Positions 1 through 13,082 of a DNA stretch of 64,000 nt are shown here, piece by piece. Location of the stretch: assembly GCF_030412915.1 (NCBI RefSeq), contig NZ_JAUHJR010000002.1, positions 763,238-827,237 of the forward strand, given 5' to 3'. This stretch comes from Nocardioides abyssi (GTDB taxonomy: Bacteria; Actinomycetota; Actinomycetes; Propionibacteriales; Nocardioidaceae). A program made the translations under genes and the position numbers. The first letter of the stretch is position 1; every line of letters starts with the position of its first letter. Below the pieces are notes generated by a model. That model was not told where the DNA came from, did not search any database, and saw only the letters and a list, made by a program, of their open reading frames with translations.

Positions 1-1256
<1,256 letters not shown>

Positions 1257-1274
1257 CGGCACCGAGCAGCACGC

Positions 1275-1309
1275 AAGAGCCCCCGACGCCTGAGGCGTCG
1301 GGGGCTCTT
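1275..1309. terminator. Bidirectional hairpin terminator
   Basis: Perfect 16-bp stem (AAGAGCCCCCGACGCC pairing with its complement) around a 3-base loop TGA at 1291-1293. It has A-rich and T-rich ends and lies between convergent genes (pyrophosphatase on +, Ig-like protein on -), so it can stop transcription from both sides. Confidence 0.95.
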
Positions 1310-1350
1310 CGCGTGCGGTGCGCCCGGGCAGTGGTGCGCCCGGGGCCGGG

Positions 1351-2661
1351 CTACTTCTTCTTCAGGACCGTCAGGACGACCTGCGCGGACCGCGAGCCGG
1401 CGGTCGTCGCGCTGCCGGCGTACACCGCGCGCAGCTTGTGCTTGCCCGGCTTCAGCTTCGGCAGGTTGACCGTGCGCGCGCCGTTGTCGGACGCACGGAC
1501 GGTGTAGTTCTTGATCGCCTTGCCGCGGTCGAGCACGGTGACCTTGCCAGCCGGCTTGAGGCCGCTGGCGGCGAGGCGGATCTTCAGGACGCCCTTGGCG
1601 CCCTTGGCGATCTTCTTCTTCGGCAGGGCCAGCTTCACCGTGGTGCTGGCCTTGGCGACCGTGACCGGGTCGGTGCCGGCGCGGCCGGGCTCGTAGCCGG
1701 TGCGGGTGCCGGTGACGACCGCCCACAGCTGCTGGCCGGCGTCGGCGCCCTGCACGACGTACGTCGACTCCGTGGCGCCGAAGATGGCCTGCTGGCCGCG
1801 CATCCACTGGTAGGTGAACTGCATCGGGCCGGTGCCGCTCCACGTGCCGGGCGTGACCGACAGCGTGCGGCCGATGACCGGGTTGCCGCTGACGGTCGCA
1901 CCGCTGATGCTCGTCGGCGCCGCGCCGAGGGCGGGGGTGACCTCGGCGGTCGAGACGGTGGTCAGGTCGCCCTTGGCGCCGGTGGCCTTGAACGTCAGCG
2001 CCTTGAGGCCGTCCTCGGGCGTGACGGTGTAGGTCGCGGCGGTGGCGCCCGGGATCGGGACGCCGGAGCGCAGCCACTGGTAGGTGGTGGTGGCGCCGTC
2101 CTCGAACTGCGCGGCGCCGGTGAGGGCCTCACCGACCTTGGCGGTGCCGGTGATGGCCGCGGCGGTGACGACCTTCGGCGCGGTCGCCTCGGCGCCCGGC
2201 AGCTGCAGCGCGCCGGTGATCATCTCCAGCGGCAGGAAGCCGAGGACGGTGGTGGTCACCTTCGCGGCCATCTGGCACCCCTCCTGCGCCTGCGTGGGCA
2301 CGAACTTCCACGGGTCGGCGCCGGCGGGCAGCGTGATGAGCGAGCCGTCGCAGAGCCAGGAGACGTCGAACGACAGCAGCTTCTGCAGGTTGATCGGCAG
2401 CAGGTCGAAGACCGGTGCCAGCAGCGTGAGCGGGCTGCCGATGCCGGGGACGCCCTCGAGCTTCGGCGGGTTGGTCAGCATCGACAGCAGGTCGAGGCCG
2501 CCGGGCAGCTCGGGCAGCGGCAGGTCGGGCAGTCCCGGTAGGGCCGATGCGGGGGCCGGCGGCACGGCGTGGGCCGGGGTGACGGCGGACCCGGCGACGA
2601 GGCCGGTGCTGATCAGTGACGCGGTGGCGACGGCGCCCAGGGCGCGCTGGTACGACTGCAT
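1351..2661 (-). CDS. Secreted Ig-like-repeat protein A (WLCDGS domain)
   Basis: 436 aa with a Sec signal peptide (residues about 1-32, ending AHA). A conserved N-terminal module follows with WLCDGS (Cys104), FVPTQAQEGC (Cys129) and AAKVTTTVLG. Next come two bacterial Ig-like repeats of the 'TYQWLRSG..IPGAT..TYTV' type (about 160-335) and a Lys-rich C-terminal beta domain (LPKKKIAKGAKG..., about 345-436) ending KKK. No sortase motif or membrane anchor is visible, so it is probably secreted or wall-associated. The ATG at 2661 is chosen because the signal peptide starts there and GGGAGG precedes it; the open frame extends much further upstream without homology. It is paralogous to the next gene. 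The specific function is not recognised. Confidence 0.85.
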   Translation of the reverse strand: MQSYQRALGAVATASLISTGLVAGSAVTPAHAVPPAPASALPGLPDLPLPELPGGLDLLSMLTNPPKLEGVPGIGSPLTLLAPVFDLLPINLQKLLSFDVSWLCDGSLITLPAGADPWKFVPTQAQEGCQMAAKVTTTVLGFLPLEMITGALQLPGAEATAPKVVTAAAITGTAKVGEALTGAAQFEDGATTTYQWLRSGVPIPGATAATYTVTPEDGLKALTFKATGAKGDLTTVSTAEVTPALGAAPTSISGATVSGNPVIGRTLSVTPGTWSGTGPMQFTYQWMRGQQAIFGATESTYVVQGADAGQQLWAVVTGTRTGYEPGRAGTDPVTVAKASTTVKLALPKKKIAKGAKGVLKIRLAASGLKPAGKVTVLDRGKAIKNYTVRASDNGARTVNLPKLKPGKHKLRAVYAGSATTAGSRSAQVVLTVLKKK

Positions 2662-2801
2662 GTTTCCCTCCCATGTCGGCGCCCTCCCAGGCGCCGGAAA
2701 TTGCTTCCTCCGCTCGCGACCGTACGGCGGAGCGTGACCGGGGACACGCGGAACGCCCGCATGCCCCCGGTGGTCTGGACCGGCGGACCGACCCGGACGA
2801 C

Positions 2802-4388
2802 TCACTTCTTCTTCTTGACGACCTTCAGCACGACGACCTTCGACGTCGACGGCGCGGTGGTGCGCGAGCCGACGTAGGTGACCTTGATCCGGTGCTTGCC
2901 GACGCCCAGCTTCGGCAGCTTGACCGAGCGCTTTCCGTTGACCGACAGCGTGCGCACGAGGCGCTTGCCGTCGAAGATCCGGACCTGGCCGGTGCGGGCC
3001 GCACCCGCCGAGCGGAGGGTGATGGTCAGCTTGGCCTTCTGGCCCTTCTTGACGGTCTTCTTCGCGAGCGCCACCCCGGTCGTCGAGGTCAGGCGGGCGA
3101 CGGTGCCGGCGGTGCTGGCGGTGGCGGCGCCCTCGGTGAAGCCGGTCGCCACCGCGGTGATCTCGACGGTCAGGCGCGAGCCGATGTCGGCCACCTGCAC
3201 GACGTACGTCGGCTGCGTGGCGCCCGGGATCGCGACACCGCCGCGGCGCCAGACGTAGGTGAATTCGGCGTCCGGCGCGGTCCACGAGCCGGGGCTCGCG
3301 GTCAGGGTGCGGCCGACCTCGGCGAAGCCGGCGATCGACGGGGCGACGGTCGGGGTGAGCGGCTTGTCGTCCGCGGTCACGGTGACCGGGCTGCTGGTGG
3401 CGGTGCCGTCGGCGTACCCGGTGCGCTTGCCGGTGACCTTGACCGTGATCGCCTTGCCGGCGTCGGCCTCGGTGAGGACGTAGGTCGTCGCGGTCGCGCC
3501 GGTGACGGGCTGGCCGTCGCGCAGCCACTGGTAGCCGTTGGCCGTCGTCCCGGTGCCCGACCAGGTCGGGGCGTTGACGGTCAGCGTCTCGCCGACCTTC
3601 GGGGTGCCGGCGATCGACGGGGCCACGGTCGCGGTCGGGGCGTCGCCCTGCGTGACGGTGACGGGCGAGCTCGTCGACACGGTCGGCTGCGGGGCCTTCT
3701 CGCGCGTGCCGGTGGCCTGCACGGAGATGGCCTTGCCGAGGTCCTCGACAGTGGGGGTGTACGTCGCCAGCGTGGCGCCCGGGATGGCGGTGCCGGCCCG
3801 CAGCCACTGGTAGGTGGTGACGGTCTTGACCTCGCCCGAGTCGTCCCAGGTGGGCGCGGTCGCGGAGACCGGCGCGCCGACCTTCGCCGTCGTGGGGATC
3901 GTGACCGCCTTGGTCGCGACCGGGGCCTTCACGGAGCCGGGCAGGCCGGGGATGCTCGAGAGCGGGATCTCGATCACCCGGGTGATGCCGGAGATCGGTA
4001 CGCCGAGCACGGTGGCGATGGTCTTCGCGGCGAGCTCGCACCCGGCCTGCGCCTCCGTGGGCACGAAGGTCCAGAAACCCTCGGAGCCCGGGATGACGCT
4101 GCCGTCGCAGAGCCACACGATGTCGAGGTTGAGGATGCCCAGGACGCTGTCGACGACGGGCTTGGTGACCGAGACGGCCTGCCCGACGCCGGGAACGCCC
4201 GAGAGGAGGTTCAGGACCGGGTTCGTGATGAGTGCGACCAGGTCGCCCAGGCCCTTGTCCTGCGGCTGGACGATCGGCGACGGCTGGGCCGGAGCGGCCT
4301 GGGCGGGCACGACGGTCCCGAGCGCGAGGCCCGAGGACAGCAGGGCGGTGGTGGCGAGCGCGCTGAGCGCGCGGTGGTGCGTGGGCAT
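2802..4388 (-). CDS. Secreted Ig-like-repeat protein B (WLCDGS domain)
   Basis: 528 aa paralogue of the gene at 1351-2661, which lies downstream on the same strand after 140 bp. It has a signal peptide (about 1-31, ending AQA), then the same module with WLCDGS (Cys94), FVPTEAQAGC (Cys117) and AAKTIATVLG. Three Ig-like repeats ('YQWLR.G..IPGAT' / 'YQWLRDGQPVTGAT' / 'YVWRRGGVAIPGAT') precede a Lys-rich C-terminal domain ending VVKKKK. The paired Cys suggest a disulfide in the N-terminal module. The start at 4388 is supported by GGGGAGGAA upstream and by the signal peptide; a longer open frame to 4589 lacks both. Probably an exported adhesin or surface protein; ligand unknown. Confidence 0.85.
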   Translation of the reverse strand: MPTHHRALSALATTALLSSGLALGTVVPAQAAPAQPSPIVQPQDKGLGDLVALITNPVLNLLSGVPGVGQAVSVTKPVVDSVLGILNLDIVWLCDGSVIPGSEGFWTFVPTEAQAGCELAAKTIATVLGVPISGITRVIEIPLSSIPGLPGSVKAPVATKAVTIPTTAKVGAPVSATAPTWDDSGEVKTVTTYQWLRAGTAIPGATLATYTPTVEDLGKAISVQATGTREKAPQPTVSTSSPVTVTQGDAPTATVAPSIAGTPKVGETLTVNAPTWSGTGTTANGYQWLRDGQPVTGATATTYVLTEADAGKAITVKVTGKRTGYADGTATSSPVTVTADDKPLTPTVAPSIAGFAEVGRTLTASPGSWTAPDAEFTYVWRRGGVAIPGATQPTYVVQVADIGSRLTVEITAVATGFTEGAATASTAGTVARLTSTTGVALAKKTVKKGQKAKLTITLRSAGAARTGQVRIFDGKRLVRTLSVNGKRSVKLPKLGVGKHRIKVTYVGSRTTAPSTSKVVVLKVVKKKK

Positions 4389-4519
4389 GCGGGATTCCTC
4401 CCCATCGGACGCCCGGCTCCCGACCGGACGTGTCTGTGCAGCGCGTCGAGCGCGCCCTGGTTCCCCCCAGGGCTCGGAACCTAGGGGTTCGCCGCGGAGG
4501 TAGGAGGTCTCTTTGACCG

Positions 4520-4557
4520 GACATGGCCCGAACGGACTAGTCCGTCCGGGCCATGTC
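4520..4557. repeat. 38-bp near-perfect palindrome in a divergent intergenic region
   Basis: Arms GACATGGCCCG (4520-4530) and CGGGCCATGTC (4547-4557) flank a palindromic core ACGGACT/AGTCCGT (4532-4545). The only mismatch is A4531 against C4546. It lies between the divergent starts of the Ig-like gene (4388, -) and the methyltransferase (4646, +), so it is more likely an operator or mobile palindromic element than a terminator. A second 10-bp palindrome, CGTCCGGACG, follows at 4574-4583. Confidence 0.85.
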
Positions 4558-4645
4558 GCCGACCAGGTCCGACCGTCCGGACGACCCACCCGGGTAGTGC
4601 TCTCGGGTGGCGGCGATGGCCCGTCCAGGCCCTAGGCTCGATCCG

Positions 4646-6121
4646 ATGAGCACCTCCGACCTGCCGGCCCGCCTCCGCGCGGCGCTCTCCGTCGCCGGCT
4701 TCACCTACGACGCGGTCGCCGAGCTGCTCGGCCCGCGCGCCCACGAGGCGCTGGGGCGCAACGAGACGACGCCCGGGCTGCGCCGCACCCAGGGCGGGTC
4801 CGCGCTGGAGACCCTGGTCCGCCTCTTCCTCCTCCAGACGCCGGTCGAGCTGGCCGCGGCCGAGCGCGCGCTGCCCGACCTGGTCGAGCGGATGGCGGCC
4901 GAGGGCCTGGTCGAGCAGACGGTGGGCGAGGTCGCCGCGCGCCTCGACGTCCGGCCGTACGCCGCCGACGGCCGCGACCTGTGGGTGGTCAGCGACCTGA
5001 CCCCCGGCCTGGACGGCGGCCCGCAGGCGGTCGGGGCCGACCACGTGCTCGGCATCAGCCCGGCCTCGACGTCGCTCGCGCAGCTCACCCTGCGCGAGCC
5101 GGTCGGCCGCGCGCTCGACCTCGGCACCGGCTGCGGCGTGCAGGCGCTCCACCTGACGACCCATGCCGACGAGGTGGTCGCGACCGACGTCAACCGCCGG
5201 GCGCTGTGGGTGACCCGGTTCAACGCCGCGCTCAACGGGGTGGCCGACCGCATCGACGTGCGGGACGGGTCCTACTTCGAGCCGGTGGCCGGCGAGCTGT
5301 TCGACCTCGTCGCCACCAATCCGCCGTTCGTCATCTCCCCGGCCACCGGCGAGCGGCTGGTCTACCGCGACTCCGGCCTGCCCGGTGACCGGGTCGTCGA
5401 GGACATCGTCCGCGCCGCGCCGGCCCACCTCGCCGACGGCGGCTGGTGCCAGGTGCTCGCCAACTGGGCGATCGTCGACGGCCGCCCGTGGGACGAGCGG
5501 CTGGCCCCGTGGGTCGCCGACGACTGCGACGCGCTCGTGGTGCAGCGCGAGGTCCTCGACCCGGCGGCGTACGTCGAGCTGTGGCTCAAGGACGCCGGCC
5601 AGCACGGTGCCCCGGACTACCTCGTGCGCTACGACACGTGGCTGTCGTGGTTCGAGGACCAGGGCGTGGAGGCGATCGGCTTCGGCTGGGTCAACCTGCA
5701 CAAGGTCGGGCCCGGCGCGAGCCGGCGCACCTTCCTGGACTGGCCGTACGACGTCGAGCAGCCCATCGGTCCCGCCATCGGCGCCTGGGGCGACGCCGGC
5801 CCGGTGCTGGCGGCGGGGGTCGGTGCCGACGCGCGGCTGACGACCCGCGAGGACGTGCGCCAGGAGACCACCGGCCCGGTGGGCGTCGAGGACCCCGAGA
5901 CGATCGTGCTACGCCAGCAGCGCGGCCTGCGCCGCGCCCGGCAGGTCGACACCGTCGAGGCCGCCCTGGTGGGTGCCTGCGACGGCGAGCTGACCGTCGG
6001 CCAGATCCTCGACGCCGTGGCCCAGCTGCTGGACCGCGACCCCGACGAGACCCGCGCGACCTACCTGCCGGTGGTCGGCGAGCTCGTGAAGGAGGGGTTC
6101 CTCACCGCAGCTCGCCCCTGA
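4646..6121 (+). CDS. HemK/PrmC-like class I SAM methyltransferase
   Basis: 491 aa. A helical N-terminal domain (about 1-140) precedes a Rossmann methyltransferase domain with the SAM motif LDLGTGCG (about 158-164) and NPPFV (about 225-229). NPPF is the signature of N5-glutamine and N6-adenine amino-methyltransferases. A roughly 200-residue C-terminal extension follows, as in the actinobacterial members of this family, which are longer than PrmC. Target unknown; protein or nucleic-acid amide N-methylation is the natural guess. The ATG at 4646 starts MSTSDLPARL; an upstream in-frame ATG at 4607 would add 13 unsupported residues. The 3' end overlaps the convergent gene by 20 bp. Confidence 0.82.
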   Translation: MSTSDLPARLRAALSVAGFTYDAVAELLGPRAHEALGRNETTPGLRRTQGGSALETLVRLFLLQTPVELAAAERALPDLVERMAAEGLVEQTVGEVAARLDVRPYAADGRDLWVVSDLTPGLDGGPQAVGADHVLGISPASTSLAQLTLREPVGRALDLGTGCGVQALHLTTHADEVVATDVNRRALWVTRFNAALNGVADRIDVRDGSYFEPVAGELFDLVATNPPFVISPATGERLVYRDSGLPGDRVVEDIVRAAPAHLADGGWCQVLANWAIVDGRPWDERLAPWVADDCDALVVQREVLDPAAYVELWLKDAGQHGAPDYLVRYDTWLSWFEDQGVEAIGFGWVNLHKVGPGASRRTFLDWPYDVEQPIGPAIGAWGDAGPVLAAGVGADARLTTREDVRQETTGPVGVEDPETIVLRQQRGLRRARQVDTVEAALVGACDGELTVGQILDAVAQLLDRDPDETRATYLPVVGELVKEGFLTAARP

Positions 6122-6794
6122 GCGGCATCGCGGCACGGTTCTCCAGCTCGCTCCCGAGCACCGCGTCGACGGTCAGCGCGAGCCGCGGCTCGGGACCGCA
6201 GGTGGCCTCGTCGACGCGGACGGTGCCGCTGGACCCCATGGACGCGCTGGAGAGCTCGTTGGCGCGCCGCTCGGGCGGGCCACCGGGCCGGTCCTCGAGG
6301 GCGAAGAAGAGCAGCACCGGGTAGGTGTCGGAGCTGCCGGGCCCGTCGACCGGGAGCGTGAGGCTCTCGCCCGGCGTGACCTGGTCGGGCCGGACCTCGA
6401 GGTAGATGAAGGGCTCGGCCAGGCGCGCCTCGTCGCCGCTGCCGGTCAGCTGCTGCTCGTTCTGCGCGACGAGCAGGCCGTCCTCGCAGGTCACCTCGAT
6501 GCCCTCGAAGGCGTACGTCGACCCGTCGGCCAGCGTGGTCGTGAGGGGGCTCGGCGGCGGCTCGGAGGCCGCGTCGACGGCCCGGTCGGGCTCCCCGCCG
6601 GTGGTGACCGCGGCAAGGGTGGTCCCGCCGACCGCCACCGCGACGGCCAGGCCGGTCGCGACGCGGCGTCGCCGGCGGCGTACGGCGATCCGGCGCTGCA
6701 CGCGGGCGGGGCCGTCGGCGGGGGCGTGGGTCGCCCCGGCCAGCCGGTCGTAGGCGTCGCTGAGGAGCGGGTCTCGCTCGGAGGTCTCGTTCAT
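6102..6794 (-). CDS. Membrane protein paired with an ECF sigma factor (possible anti-sigma)
   Basis: 230 aa. Acidic N-terminus (about 1-30), an Arg-rich stretch ending RRRRRR, a single transmembrane segment (about 45-62), then an extracytoplasmic domain. Its ATG overlaps the stop of the sigma-factor gene by 4 bases (ATGA), so the two are probably co-translated. Position and topology suggest a sensor or anti-sigma partner. I see no clear zinc anti-sigma motif (HxxxCxxC), so the role is inferred from context only. Confidence 0.7.
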   Translation of the reverse strand: MNETSERDPLLSDAYDRLAGATHAPADGPARVQRRIAVRRRRRRVATGLAVAVAVGGTTLAAVTTGGEPDRAVDAASEPPPSPLTTTLADGSTYAFEGIEVTCEDGLLVAQNEQQLTGSGDEARLAEPFIYLEVRPDQVTPGESLTLPVDGPGSSDTYPVLLFFALEDRPGGPPERRANELSSASMGSSGTVRVDEATCGPEPRLALTVDAVLGSELENRAAMPLRGELR

Positions 6795-7336
6795 CGCACT
6801 GCGTCCTTCCCTCGGGCGGCGACCTGGACGGTGGGGAGGTGGTGGCGGGCGTGCTCGCGCAGCCGCTCGGTGCCGCGGGAGAGCTGGCTCTTGACCGTGC
6901 CCTCCGAGCAGCCCATCCGCTCGGCGATGCCGCGCACGTCGAGGTCCTCGACGTAGCGCAGCGCGAGCGCGGTGCGCTGGCGGGGGCTCAGCGTGGCGAG
7001 CGCCTCGACGAGCCAGCCCTCGGCCTCACCGGCGAGCGCCGGCGGGGCGTCGGCCCGGTCGCCGCCGCCACCGAGCAGCAGCAGCTCGCGGCGCAGGCGC
7101 CGGATGCGGTCGATGTTGAGCCGGACCATCACGGTCCGCACCCACGCCTCCGGCACGTCGGGGCGCCGCCCCGACCACCGCTCGCCGAGCCGGGCGAGCG
7201 TCTCCTGCACCAGGTCCCACGCGTCGTGCGGGTCCCCGGTCAGCGCGTGCGCCAGGCGCAGCAACGCCCCTTGGTGCGCCGCGACGAAGTCGCCGAAGTC
7301 GTCGGTCGTGCCAGCCCCCGGTGAACCACCCACCAC
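6791..7336 (-). CDS. SigE-family ECF RNA polymerase sigma factor
   Basis: 181 aa. Region 2 (about residues 15-85, DFVAAHQGALLRLAHALTGD and WVRTVMVRLNIDRIRR) and region 4 (about 115-170, LSPRQRTALALRYVEDLDV and the helix-turn-helix GCSEGTVKSQLSRG) are clear. It directs RNA polymerase to a small regulon, usually under control of a partner protein. GTG start at 7336 with AGGAGG just upstream. It forms a two-gene operon with the membrane protein at 6102-6794. The flanking 7337-7517 stretch shares upstream space with topA. Confidence 0.92.
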   Translation of the reverse strand: MVGGSPGAGTTDDFGDFVAAHQGALLRLAHALTGDPHDAWDLVQETLARLGERWSGRRPDVPEAWVRTVMVRLNIDRIRRLRRELLLLGGGGDRADAPPALAGEAEGWLVEALATLSPRQRTALALRYVEDLDVRGIAERMGCSEGTVKSQLSRGTERLREHARHHLPTVQVAARGKDAVR

Positions 7337-7517
7337 GCGGCCCTCCTGTCCGTCCAGGTCTCACTGTCCCCCTGATGACGGGGGGAGGCCACCGAACGTT
7401 GAGGGTCCGGGGCGGGGGCCGCCGAGGCGGCGAGGTCGCCACCACGCGCTACCGTGATGGGCCGTGAGCCCCGCGAGCGCGGGGATCCACCCGGCAACGT
7501 GAGGAAATGACAGGTCC

Positions 7518-10238
<2,721 letters not shown>

Positions 10239-10245
10239 CCGCAGC

Positions 10246-11226
10246 TCAGAGGTCCCGGACCGCCCGCCCGTGCGGGCGGCCGGGGTCGTCGTACGCCGGG
10301 TCGGGCTCGCCGGCGCGGTAGGCCTCGAGCTGCGCGCAGACCGCGGTCCCGAAGAACAGCCCGGTCGCGCTCAGCCACGACCACAGCAGCAGCGCCATGA
10401 TCCCGGCGAGCGGCCCGTAGGTCTCGCCGAACGACCCGCTGAGCCGGACGTACGCCGCCAGGCCGGCCGCCGCGAGCAGGCTGACCGCGACGGCGGTGGC
10501 CGAGCCGAGCGCCAGCCACGACAGCGCCGGCTGCCGGCGGCGGGGCGCGTGGTCGAGCAGGACCGCGATCGTCACGACGAGCAGGACGATCCCGAGCGGC
10601 CAGCGGGCGATGTCCCAGGCCAGGTCGGTGCCCGCCGACCAGCCGTAGACCTCGACCATGGCGTCCCCGAACGCGCCGCCCGCGACGAGCAGCAGGAAGC
10701 CGAGCCCGACCGGCACGGCCAGCAGCGCGGTGAGCACCGCAGCCCGGCCGTACTTGTGGAGGGCGGGCCGGTCGCGGCGGATGCCGTAGATCCGGTTGGT
10801 GCCGCGCTCGACCTGCCCCATCGCGGTCGCCATCGAGACCAGGGACAGCAGCAGGCCGAGCGCGAGGGCGAGCTCGCCGGCGTCCTCGCTGCTCTCGCCG
10901 CCGGCGACCGCACCCGCGAGCGCGTCCCCGCCGCCGTGGCCGGGCGAGACCTGCTGGACGGTGAGGGCGACGACCTCGGCGAGCCGCTCCCGGTCGAGGT
11001 CGGCGGTGAGCCCGGTCAGCGCGAGCAGGAACGGCACGACCGCGAGGCAGGCCTGCAGGGCGAGCGCGCGGCTGTTGGTGAACCCGTCGCCGTACCGGAA
11101 CCGCACGAAGGAGTCGACCGCCACCCGTCGCAGCCCGTGGTGGCGCGCCAGGTGCCAGGCGTCCTCGGCGTCGAGCTCGTCGCCGTCCATCTCGGTCGTG
11201 ACCGGGACCGTGCGCGCGGTCGTCAT
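10246..11226 (-). CDS. YihY/BrkB-family membrane protein
   Basis: 326 aa. Soluble N-terminus, then about six hydrophobic segments; TNSRALALQACLAVVPFLLALTG and FGETYGPLAGIMALLLWSWLSATGLFFG are characteristic of the YihY/virulence factor BrkB family (once called RNase BN in error). Function of the family is unsettled. The open frame extends far upstream across tmk; I start at ATG 11226 (MTTARTVPV), which leaves a 75-bp divergent promoter region before tmk. Convergent with topA, separated by 7 bp. Confidence 0.85.
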   Translation of the reverse strand: MTTARTVPVTTEMDGDELDAEDAWHLARHHGLRRVAVDSFVRFRYGDGFTNSRALALQACLAVVPFLLALTGLTADLDRERLAEVVALTVQQVSPGHGGGDALAGAVAGGESSEDAGELALALGLLLSLVSMATAMGQVERGTNRIYGIRRDRPALHKYGRAAVLTALLAVPVGLGFLLLVAGGAFGDAMVEVYGWSAGTDLAWDIARWPLGIVLLVVTIAVLLDHAPRRRQPALSWLALGSATAVAVSLLAAAGLAAYVRLSGSFGETYGPLAGIMALLLWSWLSATGLFFGTAVCAQLEAYRAGEPDPAYDDPGRPHGRAVRDL

Positions 11227-11301
11227 GGCGGGGGAGTCTGGCAGGCGGCCCCAGCGACGCCCCGGTTGGTGGGTGTCGGCGCGCCCACGTAGGTTCGGCC
11301 C

Positions 11302-11934
11302 GTGCACGCAACGACCGGCGTCCTCGTCTGCTTCGAGGGAGGGGAGGGCTCCGGCAAGTCCACGCAGTCCCGCCGGCTGCGGTCGTGGCTGGAGGCCGAG
11401 GGGTACGCCGTCGTGCTGACCTTCGAGCCCGGTGACACCGAGGTCGGCCGGGTGCTGCGCCGGCTGGTGCTCGACCCGGCGACCGGCGCGCTCGACCCAC
11501 ACACCGAGGCGCTGCTGTACGCCGCCGACCGCGCTGAGCACGTCGCCCGCGTCGTGCGGCCCGCGCTGGAGCGCGGCGAGGTCGTGGTGATGGACCGCTA
11601 CGTCGACTCCTCCCTCGCCTACCAGGGCGCCGGCCGCGACCTGGACGTGGCGATGGTCGAGCGGGTCTCGCGGTGGGCCACCGACGACCTGCGGCCGCAC
11701 CTGACCGTCGTGCTCGACCTCGAGCCGGAGCAGGGGCTGGCCCGGTTCGCCGAGCGCGACAAGATCGAGGGGGAGTCGCTGGGGTTCCACCGGCGGGTCC
11801 GCGAGGCGTTCCTGCGGATGGCCGCGGCCGACCCCGACCACTACCTCGTGCTCGACGCCCGGTCGCCGGTCGAGGAGATCGAGGCCGCCGTGCGCGCCCG
11901 GGTCGAGCCGCTGCTCGGGCAGGCCGTGCGATGA
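11302..11934 (+). CDS. tmk: Thymidylate kinase
   Basis: 210 aa. Phosphorylates dTMP to dTDP in the cytoplasm. P-loop FEGGEGSGKST at about residues 11-21, the DR(Y/H) motif in VVVMDRYVDSSLAYQGAGRDL, and a lid region near ERDKIEGESLGFHRRV. Length is normal. GTG start at 11302. First gene of a tightly packed operon: its stop overlaps the holB start by four bases (ATGA), the common actinobacterial tmk-holB pairing. Confidence 0.96.
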   Translation: MHATTGVLVCFEGGEGSGKSTQSRRLRSWLEAEGYAVVLTFEPGDTEVGRVLRRLVLDPATGALDPHTEALLYAADRAEHVARVVRPALERGEVVVMDRYVDSSLAYQGAGRDLDVAMVERVSRWATDDLRPHLTVVLDLEPEQGLARFAERDKIEGESLGFHRRVREAFLRMAAADPDHYLVLDARSPVEEIEAAVRARVEPLLGQAVR

Positions 11935-13082
11935 CCGTCTGGGACTCCCTGGTCGGCCAGGCCCGCCCCGTCGAGGCGCTCCGGACCGCCGCCGAGGGCC
12001 ACGGGATGAGCCACGCGTGGCTGTTCACCGGGCCGCCCGGCTCGGGCCGGTCCAACGCCGCGGTCGCCTTCGCCGCCGCGCTCCAGTGCGAGCAGGCCGG
12101 CTGCGGCAGCTGCCACGAGTGCCGCACCGCGCTGGGGGGATCGCACGCCGACATCACCCTGGTCCGCACCGAGAAGCTCTCCATCGGCGTCGATGAGGTC
12201 CGTGACCTCGTCCGCCGCTCCGCCCTCGCGCCCGTCGGCCGGCGCTGGCAGGTGTTGGTGGTCGAGGACGCCGACCGGCTCACCGACCAGGCCTGCAACG
12301 CGCTGCTCAAGGCCATCGAGGAGCCCACGGACCGCACCGTGTGGATGCTGTGCGCGCCGACCGTCGAGGACGTCCTCCCCACGATCCGCTCGCGCTGCCG
12401 GCTGGTCACGCTCTCGACGCCGGCGACCGCCGACGTGGCGGCGTTCCTCGTGCGCACCGACGGCGTCGAGCCCGGCCTGGCGTCGTACGCCGCCCGCGCC
12501 AGCCAGGGCCACATCGGCCGGGCCCGCGCGCTGGCCCGCGACGCGGGTGCCCGCACGCGGCGCGAGGAGGTCGTGGCGATCCCGGCGACGCTGACCAGCC
12601 TCGGTGCCTGCATGCGCGCCGCGTCGCGGCTCGTCGAGGTCACCAAGGAGGAGGCCGACCTGCTCACCGGCGAGCTCGACGCCCGGGAGAAGGCCGACCT
12701 CGACTCCTCCTACGGCGTGGTGGAGCGCGGCCGGCGCCCCCGGGAGTACTCCCCGGCGCTCGCCACGCTCGAGCGCGGCCAGAAGACGCGCGCCAAGCGC
12801 CGGCACCTCGACGTGGTCGACCGCGGCCTGATGGACCTGGTCTCCGTCTACCGCGACGCGATCGCCGTGGCGACCGGCGCCGCCGGCGAGCTGGTCAACG
12901 AGGAGATCCGGCCCGCGGTCGAGCAGGTCGCGCGCACCTCGAGCCCCGAGCTCAACCTGCGGCGGATCGGCTGGGTCTTCGAGGCCCGCGAGCAGATGCT
13001 GGAGTTCAACGTGCCGGTCGCGCTGGCGCTGGAGTCGATGATGGTCGCCCTGCGGGTGCCGACCCAGGGGAGCGCCCGGTGA
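11931..13082 (+). CDS. holB: DNA polymerase III delta' subunit
   Basis: 383 aa clamp-loader subunit. AAA+ fold with a Walker A-like GPPGSGRSNA (GR in place of GK, usual for delta', which does not hydrolyse ATP). A zinc-binding Cys cluster lies at CEQAGCGSCHEC (about 54-65), with VVEDADRLTDQACNALLKAIEEP (sensor/Walker B region) and SRC after it. The ATG at 11931 overlaps the tmk stop. The stop overlaps the GTG of the next gene (GTGA), so all three may be translationally coupled. Confidence 0.95.
   Translation: MTVWDSLVGQARPVEALRTAAEGHGMSHAWLFTGPPGSGRSNAAVAFAAALQCEQAGCGSCHECRTALGGSHADITLVRTEKLSIGVDEVRDLVRRSALAPVGRRWQVLVVEDADRLTDQACNALLKAIEEPTDRTVWMLCAPTVEDVLPTIRSRCRLVTLSTPATADVAAFLVRTDGVEPGLASYAARASQGHIGRARALARDAGARTRREEVVAIPATLTSLGACMRAASRLVEVTKEEADLLTGELDAREKADLDSSYGVVERGRRPREYSPALATLERGQKTRAKRRHLDVVDRGLMDLVSVYRDAIAVATGAAGELVNEEIRPAVEQVARTSSPELNLRRIGWVFEAREQMLEFNVPVALALESMMVALRVPTQGSAR

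Noticed and set aside
1351-4524. A single 1057-residue minus-strand open frame across both Ig-like genes
   Set aside because: Only the last 436 residues read as protein (signal peptide, Ig repeats); upstream it is Arg/His/Gly-rich out-of-frame translation of the second Ig gene.
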